Source: a virus
IMG/VR virus record: IMGVR_UViG_3300043536_000280
Span: 1-59,502 of that record
DNA: 59,502 nucleotides
Reading direction: 5' to 3' (one strand)
Positions within the stretch are counted from its first letter, which is position 1, and each line of letters opens with the position of its first letter. Of the stretch, positions 6,782-14,840 are shown one piece after another. A program made the position numbers and the translations under genes. The notes beneath the pieces are model-generated. The model saw only the letters and a list, made by a program, of their open reading frames with translations, was not told the DNA's origin and searched no databases.

Positions 6782-6970
6782 TCAGCACCCAGCGTCGGGC
6801 GAATCGTCCACGGGCGGTGGGCACCGGAGCCGCGATCTCTCCACCTCGCGAACCGCCCGGCTCACATGGATGTCCAGGCGGCGCAGCCGGTCGCTGATCT
6901 CGCGCAGCACCTCGTCGCGGTCGCGGTGTGGGCGCAGCAGGGGGGCCAGGGCCACCAGCTTCACGTTCAC
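6782..6970 (-). CDS. hypothetical small helical protein
   Basis: 62 residues from a GTG that overlaps the upstream stop (GTGA). Residues 15-45 (DEVLREISDRLRRLDIHVSRAVRE, shown here in part) form a clear amphipathic helix. Tightly placed between the metallopeptidase-like gene and the tail-anchored protein. Function unknown. Confidence 0.45.
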   Translation of the reverse strand: MNVKLVALAPLLRPHRDRDEVLREISDRLRRLDIHVSRAVREVERSRLRCPPPVDDSPDAGC

Positions 6971-7362
6971 GGTGCCCGCCTCCGCAGCCGCCCGGCCCGC
7001 CGGCGGTACTGGCGGGTGGCGTGGCGCTCCGCCCGCCGCTCGCAGCTGCCGCCCCGGCACTCCTCGGTCGGGTGCTGGAAGTGCCAGTCCTCGTGGCCCG
7101 CGCTCTTGGCGAGCTGCTCCTTCCAGGTCCTGGCCCCCACCTGGGGGTAGCGGGAGGGCGGGTCCAGCCAGATCCGGATCGGCTGGGCGCTGTCGAACGG
7201 GGTGAAGGCCAGGTCGCCAGCCGGGTTGCGCTGAGGGAGCACGATCACCCGGGGAGGCTTGGCCCGCCGCCCCACCATGCAGCGCTGGATGATCGCCCGC
7301 ACCTCGGCGGTGGGGTACCGGGTGCGGTTGTCAACCTCCACCCCGGGTCGGAGGAGCGGCAT
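6967..7362 (-). CDS. putative HExxH zinc metallopeptidase-like protein
   Basis: 131 residues. HEDWH at 90-94 matches the HExxH zinc-protease signature and is followed by CRGGSCERRAERHA, where a third ligand could lie. The N-terminus (VDNRTRYPTAEVRAII) resembles small SprT/zincin-like proteins of phages. Start ATG follows GGAGGG at good spacing. Only the core is present, and the end is a basic tail (RRRAGRLRRRAP). Could process virion or host proteins; activity unproven. Confidence 0.65.
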   Translation of the reverse strand: MPLLRPGVEVDNRTRYPTAEVRAIIQRCMVGRRAKPPRVIVLPQRNPAGDLAFTPFDSAQPIRIWLDPPSRYPQVGARTWKEQLAKSAGHEDWHFQHPTEECRGGSCERRAERHATRQYRRRAGRLRRRAP

Positions 7363-7375
7363 CCCAGCCCTCCGG

Positions 7376-8392
7376 TCAGGCTGGCGCGGCGGCCCGGGGC
7401 CGGGGCTTCGGCGGCTTGGGCGCAGCCTTGCGGGTTGCAGTGCGTGCAGTGCGCGGTGGTGCGGTGCCCGGCGGCACGGCCGCCTCGGCGCCGCCAGCAC
7501 GCCGGCGGATCCGCTCCGTCATCTCGCGGGCGAGCGCCGGGTTCTCCTTCTCCGCCCAGGCCACCTGCTCCGCATCCCGGATAGAGGTGGAGTGGGGGGC
7601 GACCTCGCTGGCGATCCGCTCCGCATCCTCCTCAGCCACCCCGTGGCGGGCCTGGAGCACCTTGCTCATCACCTCGCGCCGCTGGGGGAGGCTGTAGTGG
7701 GGGAGTTCGATCTCGATGAAGCGGTCGCGGAGTGCCGCCGACATCCGCTCCGGGTCGTTGGCGGCGGCGATCACCCGCAGATCCTTGACGATCTCCTGGA
7801 TGTTGCCCACCTTGGCCGTGGACACCCGGCCCAGCATCAGCTCCAGGAGCGACTCCTGGGCATCCCGATCCGCCTTCTCGATCTCGTCAATGAAGAGCAC
7901 CCGGACGCGCGGGTCGGCGACCACCTTGGCGAGCGCGGCCGGGGTCATCTGCTTGCCGTCGATGTACTTGCCCTCCTCGGGCAGGGCCTCGCGGGTCGCC
8001 TGCATGAGGATGGACTTGCCGGTGCCGGGGTCGCCCACCAGGAGCACCGACTGGGGCGCCTCGCCCTCCACGCACATCCGGACGATGCCCCGCTCGTAGT
8101 CGAGACCGACGACGGTGTCATAGACCCCGGGGGGCAGGGTGATCCGCTGGCCCTCGAGGTCGGCCGCCTCCTGCTCCGCGATCACCGTCGCCCCGATGGT
8201 GTCGCCCAGGTGGACGCTCTCGCTGAGCGGCGGCAGCGGGCCGTACCGCTTCCCGTCCACCTCCTCGGTCACGAAGCTCCCCGTCATCCGCCCCGCCAGG
8301 GCGCCGCGGGCGGCCTCGCTCACCAGCGTCAGCGCTCCCCGGGTGACGAAGGTCGCGACCTCGCCAGCCGCATCGGGATCCAGACCGGCCAT
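7376..8392 (-). CDS. MoxR-like AAA+ ATPase
   Basis: 338 residues. Walker A GDPGTGKS at 120-127, Walker B LFIDE at 166-170 with IEKAD, sensor-1 Asn near 212 in AAANDPER, and Arg residues at 222-224 as arginine-finger candidates. The order fits the MoxR/RuvB-like AAA+ class that remodels or loads protein complexes using ATP. About 100 N-terminal residues are unusual and the C-terminus is a Pro/Arg/Lys-rich tail. Residues 239-250 (RREVMSKVLQARHG) recur in an unrelated protein at 24885-25784. It follows the membrane-protein genes, so an assembly role is plausible. It is not an FtsK/HerA or terminase motor. Confidence 0.88.
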   Translation of the reverse strand: MAGLDPDAAGEVATFVTRGALTLVSEAARGALAGRMTGSFVTEEVDGKRYGPLPPLSESVHLGDTIGATVIAEQEAADLEGQRITLPPGVYDTVVGLDYERGIVRMCVEGEAPQSVLLVGDPGTGKSILMQATREALPEEGKYIDGKQMTPAALAKVVADPRVRVLFIDEIEKADRDAQESLLELMLGRVSTAKVGNIQEIVKDLRVIAAANDPERMSAALRDRFIEIELPHYSLPQRREVMSKVLQARHGVAEEDAERIASEVAPHSTSIRDAEQVAWAEKENPALAREMTERIRRRAGGAEAAVPPGTAPPRTARTATRKAAPKPPKPRPRAAAPA

Positions 8393-8438
8393 CGCGCCCT
8401 ATCGTACCCGCCCGGTGGCGGGTGGCGGTGAGATCGCG

Positions 8439-8981
8439 TCAGCCGAGCCCGATGTCCACGTGCACCATGCCGCCCTCGGCGCCGCTCTCCACCGAGGTCA
8501 CCCCGGGCAGCCCCGCGAGCTCCTCCGAGAGCGGCTGCGGAGCCCGCCCCGTCTCGATGGACACGGGGCCCTCCAGCCTCACGGAGCTCACCGGAGGGGG
8601 CGCTGGGGGAGGGAGCGGCGGCGCGGGGCGGCGGGTCTGGGCGGCCCGCTGCAGGCAGAAGACGGCCAGGGCCAGGCCCGTGCCGGCCAGGTTCACCACC
8701 TTGAGCGGCGCCCCCACCTGGCCGAGGTTGGCCCCCACCACGGACCAGGAGCCCTGGATCGAGAGCAGGGCTGTCTCCAGCCCGTACGAGTCGGCGGTGA
8801 GCCCGGCCTTGACGCACAGCGACGCCAGCGCGAGCGCCGCCGCCGCCCCGCTCACCACCTTGGCTGAGACCCCGAGGCTGGGCAGCTGGGCCGCCACGAT
8901 GGCCCACACCTGGAGGAGGGTGCACAGCGCCCCCTCGGCCGACTTGAGGTCGCGGGCGATCTGGGCGCGGAGCGCAGTCAC
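8439..8981 (-). CDS. multi-pass membrane protein
   Basis: 180 residues from a GTG overlapping the upstream stop. Hydrophobic segments lie near residues 20-35, 42-60 and 90-112; a Pro-rich linker (RRPAPPLPPPAPPP) follows, then a small soluble C-terminal domain. The 15-base string encoding VTALR occurs at its start and again 24 bases earlier at the end of the previous gene, a small tandem duplication at the junction. A virion membrane protein is plausible from context. Confidence 0.6.
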   Translation of the reverse strand: MTALRAQIARDLKSAEGALCTLLQVWAIVAAQLPSLGVSAKVVSGAAAALALASLCVKAGLTADSYGLETALLSIQGSWSVVGANLGQVGAPLKVVNLAGTGLALAVFCLQRAAQTRRPAPPLPPPAPPPVSSVRLEGPVSIETGRAPQPLSEELAGLPGVTSVESGAEGGMVHVDIGLG

Positions 8982-9517
8982 TTCCTGGGGTAGCGGAGCG
9001 CAGTCACGGCCACCCGCCGGGCGTGGGGCGGCCTCGGGTACTTGCCGCGCCGCTCCAGGGCGTCGATGCCGACCGCGATGGCGAGGATGCCCACCCCGGT
9101 CCCCAAGAGCCCCCAGAAGATCAGGTTGTCGCCCTTCCAGGCCTCCGCCTGGCCCTGCGCCCACTCCGCGATGGGCTCCAGGCGGATCTCCACGAGAGCC
9201 CCCTGCAGCGGCAGGAGCTGCTGGCTCTGGAAGTCCCCGAGGCTCATCCCGCCCGGCACCGTCCCCGCCTGGGTGAGGCCGCGCACCTGGGCGAGCACCG
9301 CACCGCAGACCGCCGCCGCCGGGCCGAGGCCGGCCGCCTGGTAGTCGGCGCAGGCCCACTCCAGCCACTCCTTCACCTGCCAGAGGGCGGCGAAGCACTC
9401 GTCCTCATACGGGGCGTGGATCGCCTCCTCGAGGTACACCTGGGCGGCCACCAGATCGGCGGAGGCCCCCGCCAGGGCGTCGGCGGGCAGCGGCAGCGTC
9501 ACCAGGGCGTCGCTCAT
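8978..9517 (-). CDS. putative virion protein with C-terminal membrane helix (paralogue of 51375-51794)
   Basis: 179 residues. It aligns along most of its length with the protein at 51375-51794: E/DxC then an Ala-rich helical region, a small-residue turn (PGGMSLGDFQSQQ versus PGCLTLAQFQAQY), then a membrane helix (FWGLLGTGVGILAIAVGI) and basic end. First gene behind its own late-type promoter, with the ATG 6 bases after the -10. One copy lies in each putative virion cluster. Confidence 0.7.
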   Translation of the reverse strand: MSDALVTLPLPADALAGASADLVAAQVYLEEAIHAPYEDECFAALWQVKEWLEWACADYQAAGLGPAAAVCGAVLAQVRGLTQAGTVPGGMSLGDFQSQQLLPLQGALVEIRLEPIAEWAQGQAEAWKGDNLIFWGLLGTGVGILAIAVGIDALERRGKYPRPPHARRVAVTALRYPRK

Positions 9518-9523
9518 GGGCCG

Positions 9524-9559
9524 ATTATGACCCTGTCAGAGCGCCACTGCGGGAGATCA
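9524..9559 (-). promoter_or_regulatory. late-type promoter, TGATCTCCC-N21-CATAAT
   Basis: On the minus strand TGATCTCCC (9551-9559) lies 21 bases before CATAAT (9524-9529), and the ATG at 9517 follows after 6 bases. Same layout as the other late-type promoters in the window. The mRNA should be leaderless. Confidence 0.65.
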
Positions 9560-9620
9560 CACCGATCTCCTGACGCCTCGTCAGACCTCCTCAGACGGTG
9601 TCACAAGAGCACATCTGACA

Positions 9621-9695
9621 TGGTCTGGACGGGAGGGCTCGAACCTCCGACCCCGTGCGCCCGAGGCACGTGCGCTACCGCTGCGCCACGCCCAG
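9621..9695 (-). tRNA. tRNA-Pro (anticodon CGG)
   Basis: 75 nt with all arms: acceptor CTGGGCG/CGTCCAG (one G-U), D arm GCGC/GCGC, anticodon stem CGTGC/GCACG with loop CTCGGGC, T arm GGAGG/CCTCC with loop TTCGAGC, discriminator A and an encoded CCA. The loop gives anticodon CGG (proline, codon CCG), a codon heavily used in this window. Isolated between the late-type promoter and the small gene at 9769. Confidence 0.93.
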
Positions 9696-9768
9696 GTGGG
9701 GAACGGCCCGCCCGCAAACGTGAGCCGTCCCGGCGGGCCGCGATCCTCGCTCGCAGTGTACCGCCCGC

Positions 9769-10089
9769 TCAGACCTCGCGCCAGGAGTGGCCCTCGTCCA
9801 GGTAGCCGTGCCAGCTACCGTCGGGCTCGCGCTCGCTGATGAAGCCCTGGTGGAGGATGCTGTTGCGGATCTCCAGGCTGCCGTCGGCGCACTCCCGGAA
9901 GGTGTGCGGCGGCGAGACGACGTGGTGGGGGATGTCGCCCACCTGGCCGTTGGGGAGCAGGTAGAAGACGGCGGGCTTGTCGCCCGTGAAGCCGAGGAGC
10001 GGTCCGCAGTAGTCGCCGGGCCGCTCGAACTCGGGAGGCCGCGCGATGCCGTCCTCCCCCACCACCGGTTGCAGCCGCCGGCCGATCAT
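9769..10089 (-). CDS. hypothetical protein, DUF6527-like
   Basis: 106 residues starting at ATG overlapping the upstream stop. The pattern AVFYLLPNGQ, PPHTFRECADGSLEIRNSI and a Trp/His-rich end (GSWHGYLDEGHSW) recalls the DUF6527 layout in which a dGsxxLxxSI strand is followed by a His-containing motif. Family match is by memory only. It sits directly after the NlpC/P60-like gene. Confidence 0.6.
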   Translation of the reverse strand: MIGRRLQPVVGEDGIARPPEFERPGDYCGPLLGFTGDKPAVFYLLPNGQVGDIPHHVVSPPHTFRECADGSLEIRNSILHQGFISEREPDGSWHGYLDEGHSWREV

Positions 10090-10613
10090 CGGCGCTCGAG
10101 CAGCGTCCACCCGCCGGCCTTCGGCCCCAGCGCGTAGACCGTGGCGGGGGCGTCCCACTCCTCGTCGGTGCCCATGTCGATGTCCGCGCGGGTCAGCGCG
10201 TACGCGGCGGCGCCCGAGCAGAAGTCGGTCCCCTGGAGGCCGAGGCGGAGCTTGGAGCCGGTCAGGAACATCAGCACCTCGCTCAGGATCCCCACCCAGC
10301 CGTAGCCCTCGCGGTGGGCGGCCAGCTCGCGCATGGCGGCCACGCACGGGGCGGCGCCGGCAGGCCCGTACGGGGGCATCCATGCCTGCCAGGCCGCCCA
10401 ACCGCCCTCCCGATCCAGAGCCCAGGGCACGACCCCCTGGGGACGCGCCTCGATCACCTCGCCGGGGGCGACGCAGACGGCCACGTGGTTCCAATAGGCG
10501 GGGTCGCCTGGCCCCCGCCCCCGCCCGTACCGGCGACTCTCGCCAAGCCGGATCAGCGCCGGCCCGATGCCCGCGTTGCGGACGAAGATGATGGCTCCCG
10601 GCGTGACGCTCAC
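10086..10613 (-). CDS. NlpC/P60-like permuted cysteine hydrolase
   Basis: 175 residues from a GTG overlapping the upstream stop. His43 in YWNHVAVCVAPGEVIEARP and Cys132 in GTDFCSGAAAYAL give the His-then-Cys order of circularly permuted NlpC/P60 (YiiX-like) enzymes. That superfamily hydrolyses amide bonds, often in peptidoglycan. No signal peptide. A lysis, entry or virion-associated role is likely given the neighbouring membrane genes. Confidence 0.75.
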   Translation of the reverse strand: MSVTPGAIIFVRNAGIGPALIRLGESRRYGRGRGPGDPAYWNHVAVCVAPGEVIEARPQGVVPWALDREGGWAAWQAWMPPYGPAGAAPCVAAMRELAAHREGYGWVGILSEVLMFLTGSKLRLGLQGTDFCSGAAAYALTRADIDMGTDEEWDAPATVYALGPKAGGWTLLERR

Positions 10614-11119
10614 GGCAGCCGGAGCGCCTCGCCGTGGGTCAGCCCCCACTCGCCAGCGAACCGCTCCACCCGGCCCAGGTCGGCGGTGGCGGGGACGGGC
10701 AGCAGCATCACCCCGTACCGCTCCGCCAGGCGGTGCTCCAGGGGGCTGTCGCCGAAGAGGGCGAGGATCTCGGCCCGCCGCGCCCGCCACCCATGGCCGC
10801 AGAGTTGCACCGTCCCGAGGCCCCCCACCACCGCGCACATGGGTGGGCGCAGCAGCGGCGGGCGCTGGCGCTGGGCGTCCAGGTAGTGCTCGAGCGCCAC
10901 GAGGTGGGCGAAGGCGTGGAAGCCGCAGCCGAGCCGCTGCGGCCGCCCGCCGGCAAGGGCGGTGGCGACGGGGTGCAGGGCGGGCGGGCCCGAGCAACCG
11001 GGGTGGTCGCAGGAGGCGGCGTTGACACCGATCTGCCACACCCGAAAGAACGCCCAGGAGCGGAGCTCGCCGCCGTGCACATCTGCCGCCTCGAAGGCGC
11101 GGAAGCCCACCACCCTCAC
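10610..11119 (-). CDS. conserved phage-type protein with Cys-rich core
   Basis: 169 residues from GTG. A first strand region (VVGFRAFEAADVHGGELRS) is followed by C-x4-C, a CGFHAF block, and HGWRARRAEILALF. This resembles a domain common in actinobacterial phages and plasmids whose role is not known. The start overlaps the stop of the Pro-Glu repeat gene (GCGTGAGG). Confidence 0.6.
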   Translation of the reverse strand: MRVVGFRAFEAADVHGGELRSWAFFRVWQIGVNAASCDHPGCSGPPALHPVATALAGGRPQRLGCGFHAFAHLVALEHYLDAQRQRPPLLRPPMCAVVGGLGTVQLCGHGWRARRAEILALFGDSPLEHRLAERYGVMLLPVPATADLGRVERFAGEWGLTHGEALRLP

Positions 11120-11247
11120 GCCGGCACCCGCTCCGGCACCCGCTCCGGCTCCCGCTCCGGCTCCCGCTCCGGCGCCGGCTCCTGCGGCTCCACCGCAGGC
11201 TCCTGCTCCGGCATCTCCACGGTGCGGACCGGCTCGCCGATGTCCAT
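11116..11247 (-). CDS. 43-residue Pro-Glu/Arg repeat peptide
   Basis: The product is almost entirely PE, PERE and PERV repeats after MDIGEPVRTVEM. The DNA is a matching run of 12-base units (ccggagcgggag type). ATG and stop both fit the overlapping gene chain, which supports translation. Such repeats form rigid charged linkers or spacer peptides. Confidence 0.5.
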   Translation of the reverse strand: MDIGEPVRTVEMPEQEPAVEPQEPAPEREPEREPERVPERVPA

Positions 11248-11252
11248 GGCCC

Positions 11253-11468
11253 TCAGCCCCGCGCGGGGGGCGCTCCCCGGCCCCGGATGATCCCCCCGGA
11301 GGCGATCAGCAGCGCCGCCACCGTCCCGATCGGGATCGCCTGCTCCACCGCCTGGGCCTCTGTCTCCGGGGGGCGGCGGGTGAACACCCGGGCCGCCTCG
11401 AGGGCGATGAAGAGGAGCCCCACCATCATCAGCCCGTCGCCCGCCACCTGGAGCCGCGTCGCCGCCAT
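11253..11468 (-). CDS. small two-helix membrane protein
   Basis: 71 residues with two membrane helices: GLMMVGLLFIALEAARVF (residues 12-29) and IGTVAALLIASGGIIR (near 48-63), joined by a Thr/Glu/Arg-rich loop. The size and place between a four-gene membrane cluster and NlpC/P60 suit a holin or a virion membrane protein. The plus-strand cluster has a similar-sized one-helix gene at 47982-48161. Confidence 0.55.
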   Translation of the reverse strand: MAATRLQVAGDGLMMVGLLFIALEAARVFTRRPPETEAQAVEQAIPIGTVAALLIASGGIIRGRGAPPARG

Positions 11469-11476
11469 GACCGGCC

Positions 11477-11878
11477 TCAGAGGATGCCCGGTGCGGAGAC
11501 GGCGAGGGCTGGGCTGGCCACCGCCCGGTGCGAGGGGGTCATTGCGCCCGCTGCGATGTCGGGGAGATTCCACACGACGTGGGACCAGGCGTATCCGAAG
11601 TTCAGCCCCTCAGCGAGCGCGGCCCCGCCCAGGGTGGCCGCCCCCACCCCCACCCAGTTCCACGCGCTCAGGCCGTGTCCCGGCGGCTCCGACTGGAGCA
11701 GGAGCGCGATCCCCAGACCGGCCGCCGCCAGCGAGCCGACCGCAATACCGACCGTCATGGGGTTGAGGTTGGCGGATGGGTTGGTCGCGTTCCGGGGCGG
11801 CAGGATGTGGATCACATCGTCGGCGGCCCCACCCGCGCCCGCCCCGAGCAGCGCCGCCCCGATGGCGTGATGGGCCAT
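11477..11878 (-). CDS. membrane protein with SAPGIL C-terminus
   Basis: 133 residues; hydrophobic segments near residues 4-16, 42-60 and 72-90. The last ten residues, ALAVSAPGIL, are the same as the last ten of the next protein upstream, and two plus-strand proteins end RSAPGLL and VSQPGLL. Shared only at the tip, the motif looks like a sorting, cleavage or assembly signal. ATG lies four bases after the upstream stop. Confidence 0.65.
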   Translation of the reverse strand: MAHHAIGAALLGAGAGGAADDVIHILPPRNATNPSANLNPMTVGIAVGSLAAAGLGIALLLQSEPPGHGLSAWNWVGVGAATLGGAALAEGLNFGYAWSHVVWNLPDIAAGAMTPSHRAVASPALAVSAPGIL

Positions 11879-11881
11879 GGC

Positions 11882-13126
11882 TCAGAGGATACCGGGCGCC
11901 GACACCGCCAGCGCCGCCGAGGCCACCATCCCGGCCGGCTCATAGTCGTTGCAGCCGCTCACCCCGGGGGAGCAGGAGATCGGGTTGCCGATGTTGTACT
12001 GGACCCGGTCGCTGAACTCGGGCTGCATGCAGAACTGCCACACCAGGCGCTCAGGACCGGAGAGGGTCTCCCCGCTCGGCTCAGTCCAGGGCGTCTCATA
12101 GAAAGAGCGCCACGTGTCCAGCAGCGAGGCCGGCGCGCCCGCCCAGTTGCGGTTGAAGACGATGTTGAAGGCGGCGGCGATGAAGCAATCTTCTGCTGGG
12201 TTGGGGCTGCCCGCAAAGGCGCCGCCCGCTTGGTACTGATTCGCCAGGCGCTGCACATCGCTGACCAGCTCCTGGCCGCTGTCGCTGACGATGCGGAAGG
12301 CGACCATCTGGAGCGGCGTGTAGCCGCAGCAGGGGGCATTGTAGATGCTGGTCCAGTGCTGGTCGGTCGGCTCGGTGCAGTCCCAGCGGCCGAGCAGCAT
12401 GGCGACCACCGTGGAGGCGATCTGGGTTGCCTGGGAGGCCTGCGACCACCAGTACGGGGTCACCGAGAGGTCGTTGTCAGGATCTGTCCCGCAGGCGCCC
12501 ACCGGGGTCGCTGGCGGCTGCGGGGTCACCGGGCAGAGCGCCGGCCCCAGCACGCAGGTGCTCTGGCCGTCGATGTCGGTGCCCTGGGCGCAACTGGCCA
12601 GGAGCTGCTGCATGGTCGCGTCCGACACCTGGGTGACGTGCGAGGGATCATCACAGTACCCGCAGGCGGCGAGCGCGGCGGGGGAGGTGATGTAGTGCAT
12701 CACCCCGCCCTGGTCGACGGCGTACTGCGCGCCGCTTGAGGCGTCCTCGATGATGCTCCCGGCGGGCGGGCAGATCGGCGTGAGCACCGGGATGGGCGCG
12801 CAGCCAGACTGGTCACCGAGCGGCTGCTGGCCCGAGGGACAGGAGACGCACTGCGAGATCGGCATCCCAGAGGAGCGCACCGTGCCCGACGGGCACTGAA
12901 CGCACCCCGAGGCCCCCGTCGGGAGGTACTGCCCCGGGGGGCACGATGAGGGGGAGGTCGGCGACCTCGGCCAGAGCAGCCAGGCGAGCAGGGCGGCGAG
13001 GCTCACCCCGCCCGCGCCGAAGGCCACCTTCTCGCCCGTGTGGGAGCTCGGCCGGTTCACCGGCTTGCGGCCCCGGGAGGGGGTAAGCGGCGGCGGCGGA
13101 GCGAGGGCGACGGCCGACTCGGGCAT
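11882..13126 (-). CDS. large Cys-rich membrane-anchored putative virion protein
   Basis: 414 residues from an ATG 7 bases after a late-type -10. Order: Pro-rich N-terminus with PLTPSRG (residues 14-20), a membrane helix (VSLAALLAWLLWP near 43-55), then CxxG-type Cys repeats (CPPGQYLPTG, CVQCPSGT, CVSCPSGQ) like those of extracellular TNFR/ephrin-type modules, a long Cys-containing domain with several Trp/Tyr, and a C-terminal ALAVSAPGIL. The N-terminus is short and basic, so the chain probably spans once with the Cys-rich part outside. No enzyme motif seen. It carries both C-terminal-type motifs found in the two clusters. Confidence 0.7.
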   Translation of the reverse strand: MPESAVALAPPPPLTPSRGRKPVNRPSSHTGEKVAFGAGGVSLAALLAWLLWPRSPTSPSSCPPGQYLPTGASGCVQCPSGTVRSSGMPISQCVSCPSGQQPLGDQSGCAPIPVLTPICPPAGSIIEDASSGAQYAVDQGGVMHYITSPAALAACGYCDDPSHVTQVSDATMQQLLASCAQGTDIDGQSTCVLGPALCPVTPQPPATPVGACGTDPDNDLSVTPYWWSQASQATQIASTVVAMLLGRWDCTEPTDQHWTSIYNAPCCGYTPLQMVAFRIVSDSGQELVSDVQRLANQYQAGGAFAGSPNPAEDCFIAAAFNIVFNRNWAGAPASLLDTWRSFYETPWTEPSGETLSGPERLVWQFCMQPEFSDRVQYNIGNPISCSPGVSGCNDYEPAGMVASAALAVSAPGIL

Positions 13127-13133
13127 CGCGCCG

Positions 13134-13169
13134 ATGGTACCCCCGAGAGGCGATCTCGCAGGGAGATCA
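13134..13169 (-). promoter_or_regulatory. late-type promoter, TGATCTCCC-N21-TACCAT
   Basis: TGATCTCCC (13161-13169, minus strand) lies 21 bases before TACCAT (13134-13139); ATG 13126 follows after 7 bases. The TGA of the box is also the stop codon of the upstream coat-like gene, so the promoter is embedded at the gene boundary. Confidence 0.7.
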
Positions 13170-13898
13170 GTCCCCGGCCGGACCCAGCTCCTGGAGCTGG
13201 CGGCGGAAATGGGCCTCATCACCGGGCCGGTCAGGATCTCCCCTGTCCGGTGCGGGTGGAAACTGGACCGGCTCGAAGTAACCGACTCGCTGGTAGTCGG
13301 GGGGCACCGGGGGTTGGGCAAAGACGTTGATCGGCGGCTCCGAGATCACCCCCAGGAAGCAGAACTCCTCGCGGCCAGCGCGGAGGTCCCGGCTGGCCAG
13401 CATCGACAGGACCAACCGCTGGGTGGGGGCGATGTAGACGGGGTTGAAGTACCCGACCCGCTGCAACGGGTAGCGGAGCACGCCGTTCTCGTCGCGCTCG
13501 TCGGGGGGGTAGGCGTAGAGGGGGGCCAGCTGGAGCTCAGCGAAGGTCACGGCAGCGGTGCCGAGACGCATGGCGTCGATCCGGGGCCAGCGGCTGAGCG
13601 CCTCATAGCCGTACAGGGCGATGGCCGCCCGAGGCTGGGCCTCGGTCCCCCGGTACACATCGTGCGCCCAGGTGTCGGCCCGCAGCGCCACCGGGTTGCG
13701 GAGCCGCGCCACCGCCCGCGCACCTCCGATCCCCCCACCGGAGAACAGATCCGCCGGGCTCACCGCCCGCGACACAAGATCCCCGCCCCCGTTCGCTGCG
13801 TGGGCGAGTTGCTGGGCTAGCTGCTGCGCCGTGTTGCGGAGTTGGTACACCTGCTGCGGGGTCACCTCGGCCCGGGGCACGACGATGATGGTGGCCAT
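13167..13898 (-). CDS. putative coat-like protein (paralogue of 49354-49947)
   Basis: 243 residues. It aligns with the 197-residue plus-strand protein over nearly the full length: N-terminal TPxQxxxLRxxA helix; an SPADLF/TPTDWY block; and GYFNPVYIA...FCFLGVISEPPINVFAQPP here against GYFDPIYFI...YALVGVIAEPPITVVNQPA there. It has extra sequence in the middle and a C-terminal repeat of RVGYFEPV. Strand-rich, no membrane helix, no enzyme motif. A major or minor coat subunit is the best inference. Its promoter is probably shared from upstream. Confidence 0.65.
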   Translation of the reverse strand: MATIIVVPRAEVTPQQVYQLRNTAQQLAQQLAHAANGGGDLVSRAVSPADLFSGGGIGGARAVARLRNPVALRADTWAHDVYRGTEAQPRAAIALYGYEALSRWPRIDAMRLGTAAVTFAELQLAPLYAYPPDERDENGVLRYPLQRVGYFNPVYIAPTQRLVLSMLASRDLRAGREEFCFLGVISEPPINVFAQPPVPPDYQRVGYFEPVQFPPAPDRGDPDRPGDEAHFRRQLQELGPAGD

Positions 13899-14593
13899 CA
13901 GCGCCGGGCATGGACGAGGCCGACGCGCAGGAACCTACCGGGATCGTGCTCCAGCATCAGTTTGGTGCTGAGCAGGGTGTCACTCTCCGGTTGGACCACC
14001 CGGGGCACCACGCAGAGCGCGAACGGCAGCGCCGTGCCGTCCTCGCCCAGCGGGCTCGCGGCCAGCCCGTACAGGCCGGGCACCCGCCAGCGCCGGTACC
14101 AGAAGTCGGGCCGCCAGGCCTCGGGCAGGGTCACCGTGAAGTAGCCGTGGTTCCCAAAGCTCCTCCGTTGCTCATCGCTCAAGTGGCGGATGAGGAGGGC
14201 GCGGGCCACCCGCTCCGCCTCCGCCGTCCACATCCCACCGTGCCCGTGGGCTGGATCGAGGTGGCCCCGCAGCATCTCCGGGAGGCCCGCATCGAGCGCT
14301 CCGGCGGGGATGTCGCGGAAGCGCCCCTCCGGCTCCGCCGCCGCCACACCGGCCGCCTGAGCCGCCTCTCTGCGGATCTCGTCAAGGGTCGGGGCCGGGG
14401 GCTGGCGCCAGGGCCAGCCAAACTCGGCGAGCCAGCAGACGACGGCCAGCACCGCACCCGCCACCGCGACGGCTATGAACAGCGCCCGGGGCCACGGCCA
14501 CGGCCACGCGGTGGTGGCACCCGTGAGCGCGGCTCCCCCGGTCACCAGCTCCGCCATGCAGAAGCCCAGCAGCAGTCGATCCGACCGCTCCAT
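13898..14593 (-). CDS. membrane-anchored protein with conserved soluble C-terminal domain
   Basis: 231 residues with two hydrophobic segments near 15-30 and 36-55, then a soluble domain. That domain contains LLIRHLSDEQRRSFGNHGYF, WYRRWRVPGLYGL and PESDTLLSTKLMLEHDPGRFL (given in parts). I recall the same blocks in viral contigs as a stand-alone soluble protein. Here it is tethered to a membrane. It overlaps the coat-like gene start by one base. Confidence 0.6.
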   Translation of the reverse strand: MERSDRLLLGFCMAELVTGGAALTGATTAWPWPWPRALFIAVAVAGAVLAVVCWLAEFGWPWRQPPAPTLDEIRREAAQAAGVAAAEPEGRFRDIPAGALDAGLPEMLRGHLDPAHGHGGMWTAEAERVARALLIRHLSDEQRRSFGNHGYFTVTLPEAWRPDFWYRRWRVPGLYGLAASPLGEDGTALPFALCVVPRVVQPESDTLLSTKLMLEHDPGRFLRVGLVHARR

Positions 14594-14602
14594 CGGCCGG
14601 GC

Positions 14603-14830
14603 TCAGCCCCCCTGGACGGGGGCGATGATGGTGGTCTCGACGGCCTGGGGATCGAACTCCTTGACCCTGGTGCTGACCCCGTCGCCGTAGTCGGCGAAGG
14701 CGGCGTGGCCCTTGCCCATCAGGCGGTCGAACACCGCCCGGGCGGCGTCCACCTCCGCCGGCGCCTTCGGGTCAAAGGTGATGGGCGCGTCCCCACGACG
14801 CCCCAGGACACGGATCACATGCTGAGCCAT
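14603..14830 (-). CDS. small conserved phage-type protein
   Basis: 75 residues. ATG 14830 is preferred because GGAGG lies six bases upstream; ATG 14836 touches the GGAGG. The layout, a GDAPITFDPK segment, a helix with AARAVFDRLMGKGHAAFADY, then VKEFDPQAVETTIIAPVQGG, matches small proteins often found beside virion genes in phage contigs. Role unknown; possibly a minor structural protein. Confidence 0.7.
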   Translation of the reverse strand: MAQHVIRVLGRRGDAPITFDPKAPAEVDAARAVFDRLMGKGHAAFADYGDGVSTRVKEFDPQAVETTIIAPVQGG

Positions 14831-14840
14831 GGTCATCCTC

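Noticed and set aside
7376-8392. AAA ATPase as a genome-packaging motor
   Set aside because: Walker A GDPGTGKS, IDEIEKAD and the sensor/arginine layout are MoxR/RuvB-like; terminase or FtsK/HerA features are absent.
7259-8431. 390-codon plus-strand frame opposite the AAA ATPase
   Set aside because: It is the antisense shadow of a clear Walker A/B protein; composition is Arg/Gly/His-rich without motifs. High GC gives long open antisense frames throughout the window.
13038-13820. 260-codon plus-strand frame opposite the coat-like gene
   Set aside because: Antisense of a protein with a clear paralogue; no start signal or plausible product.
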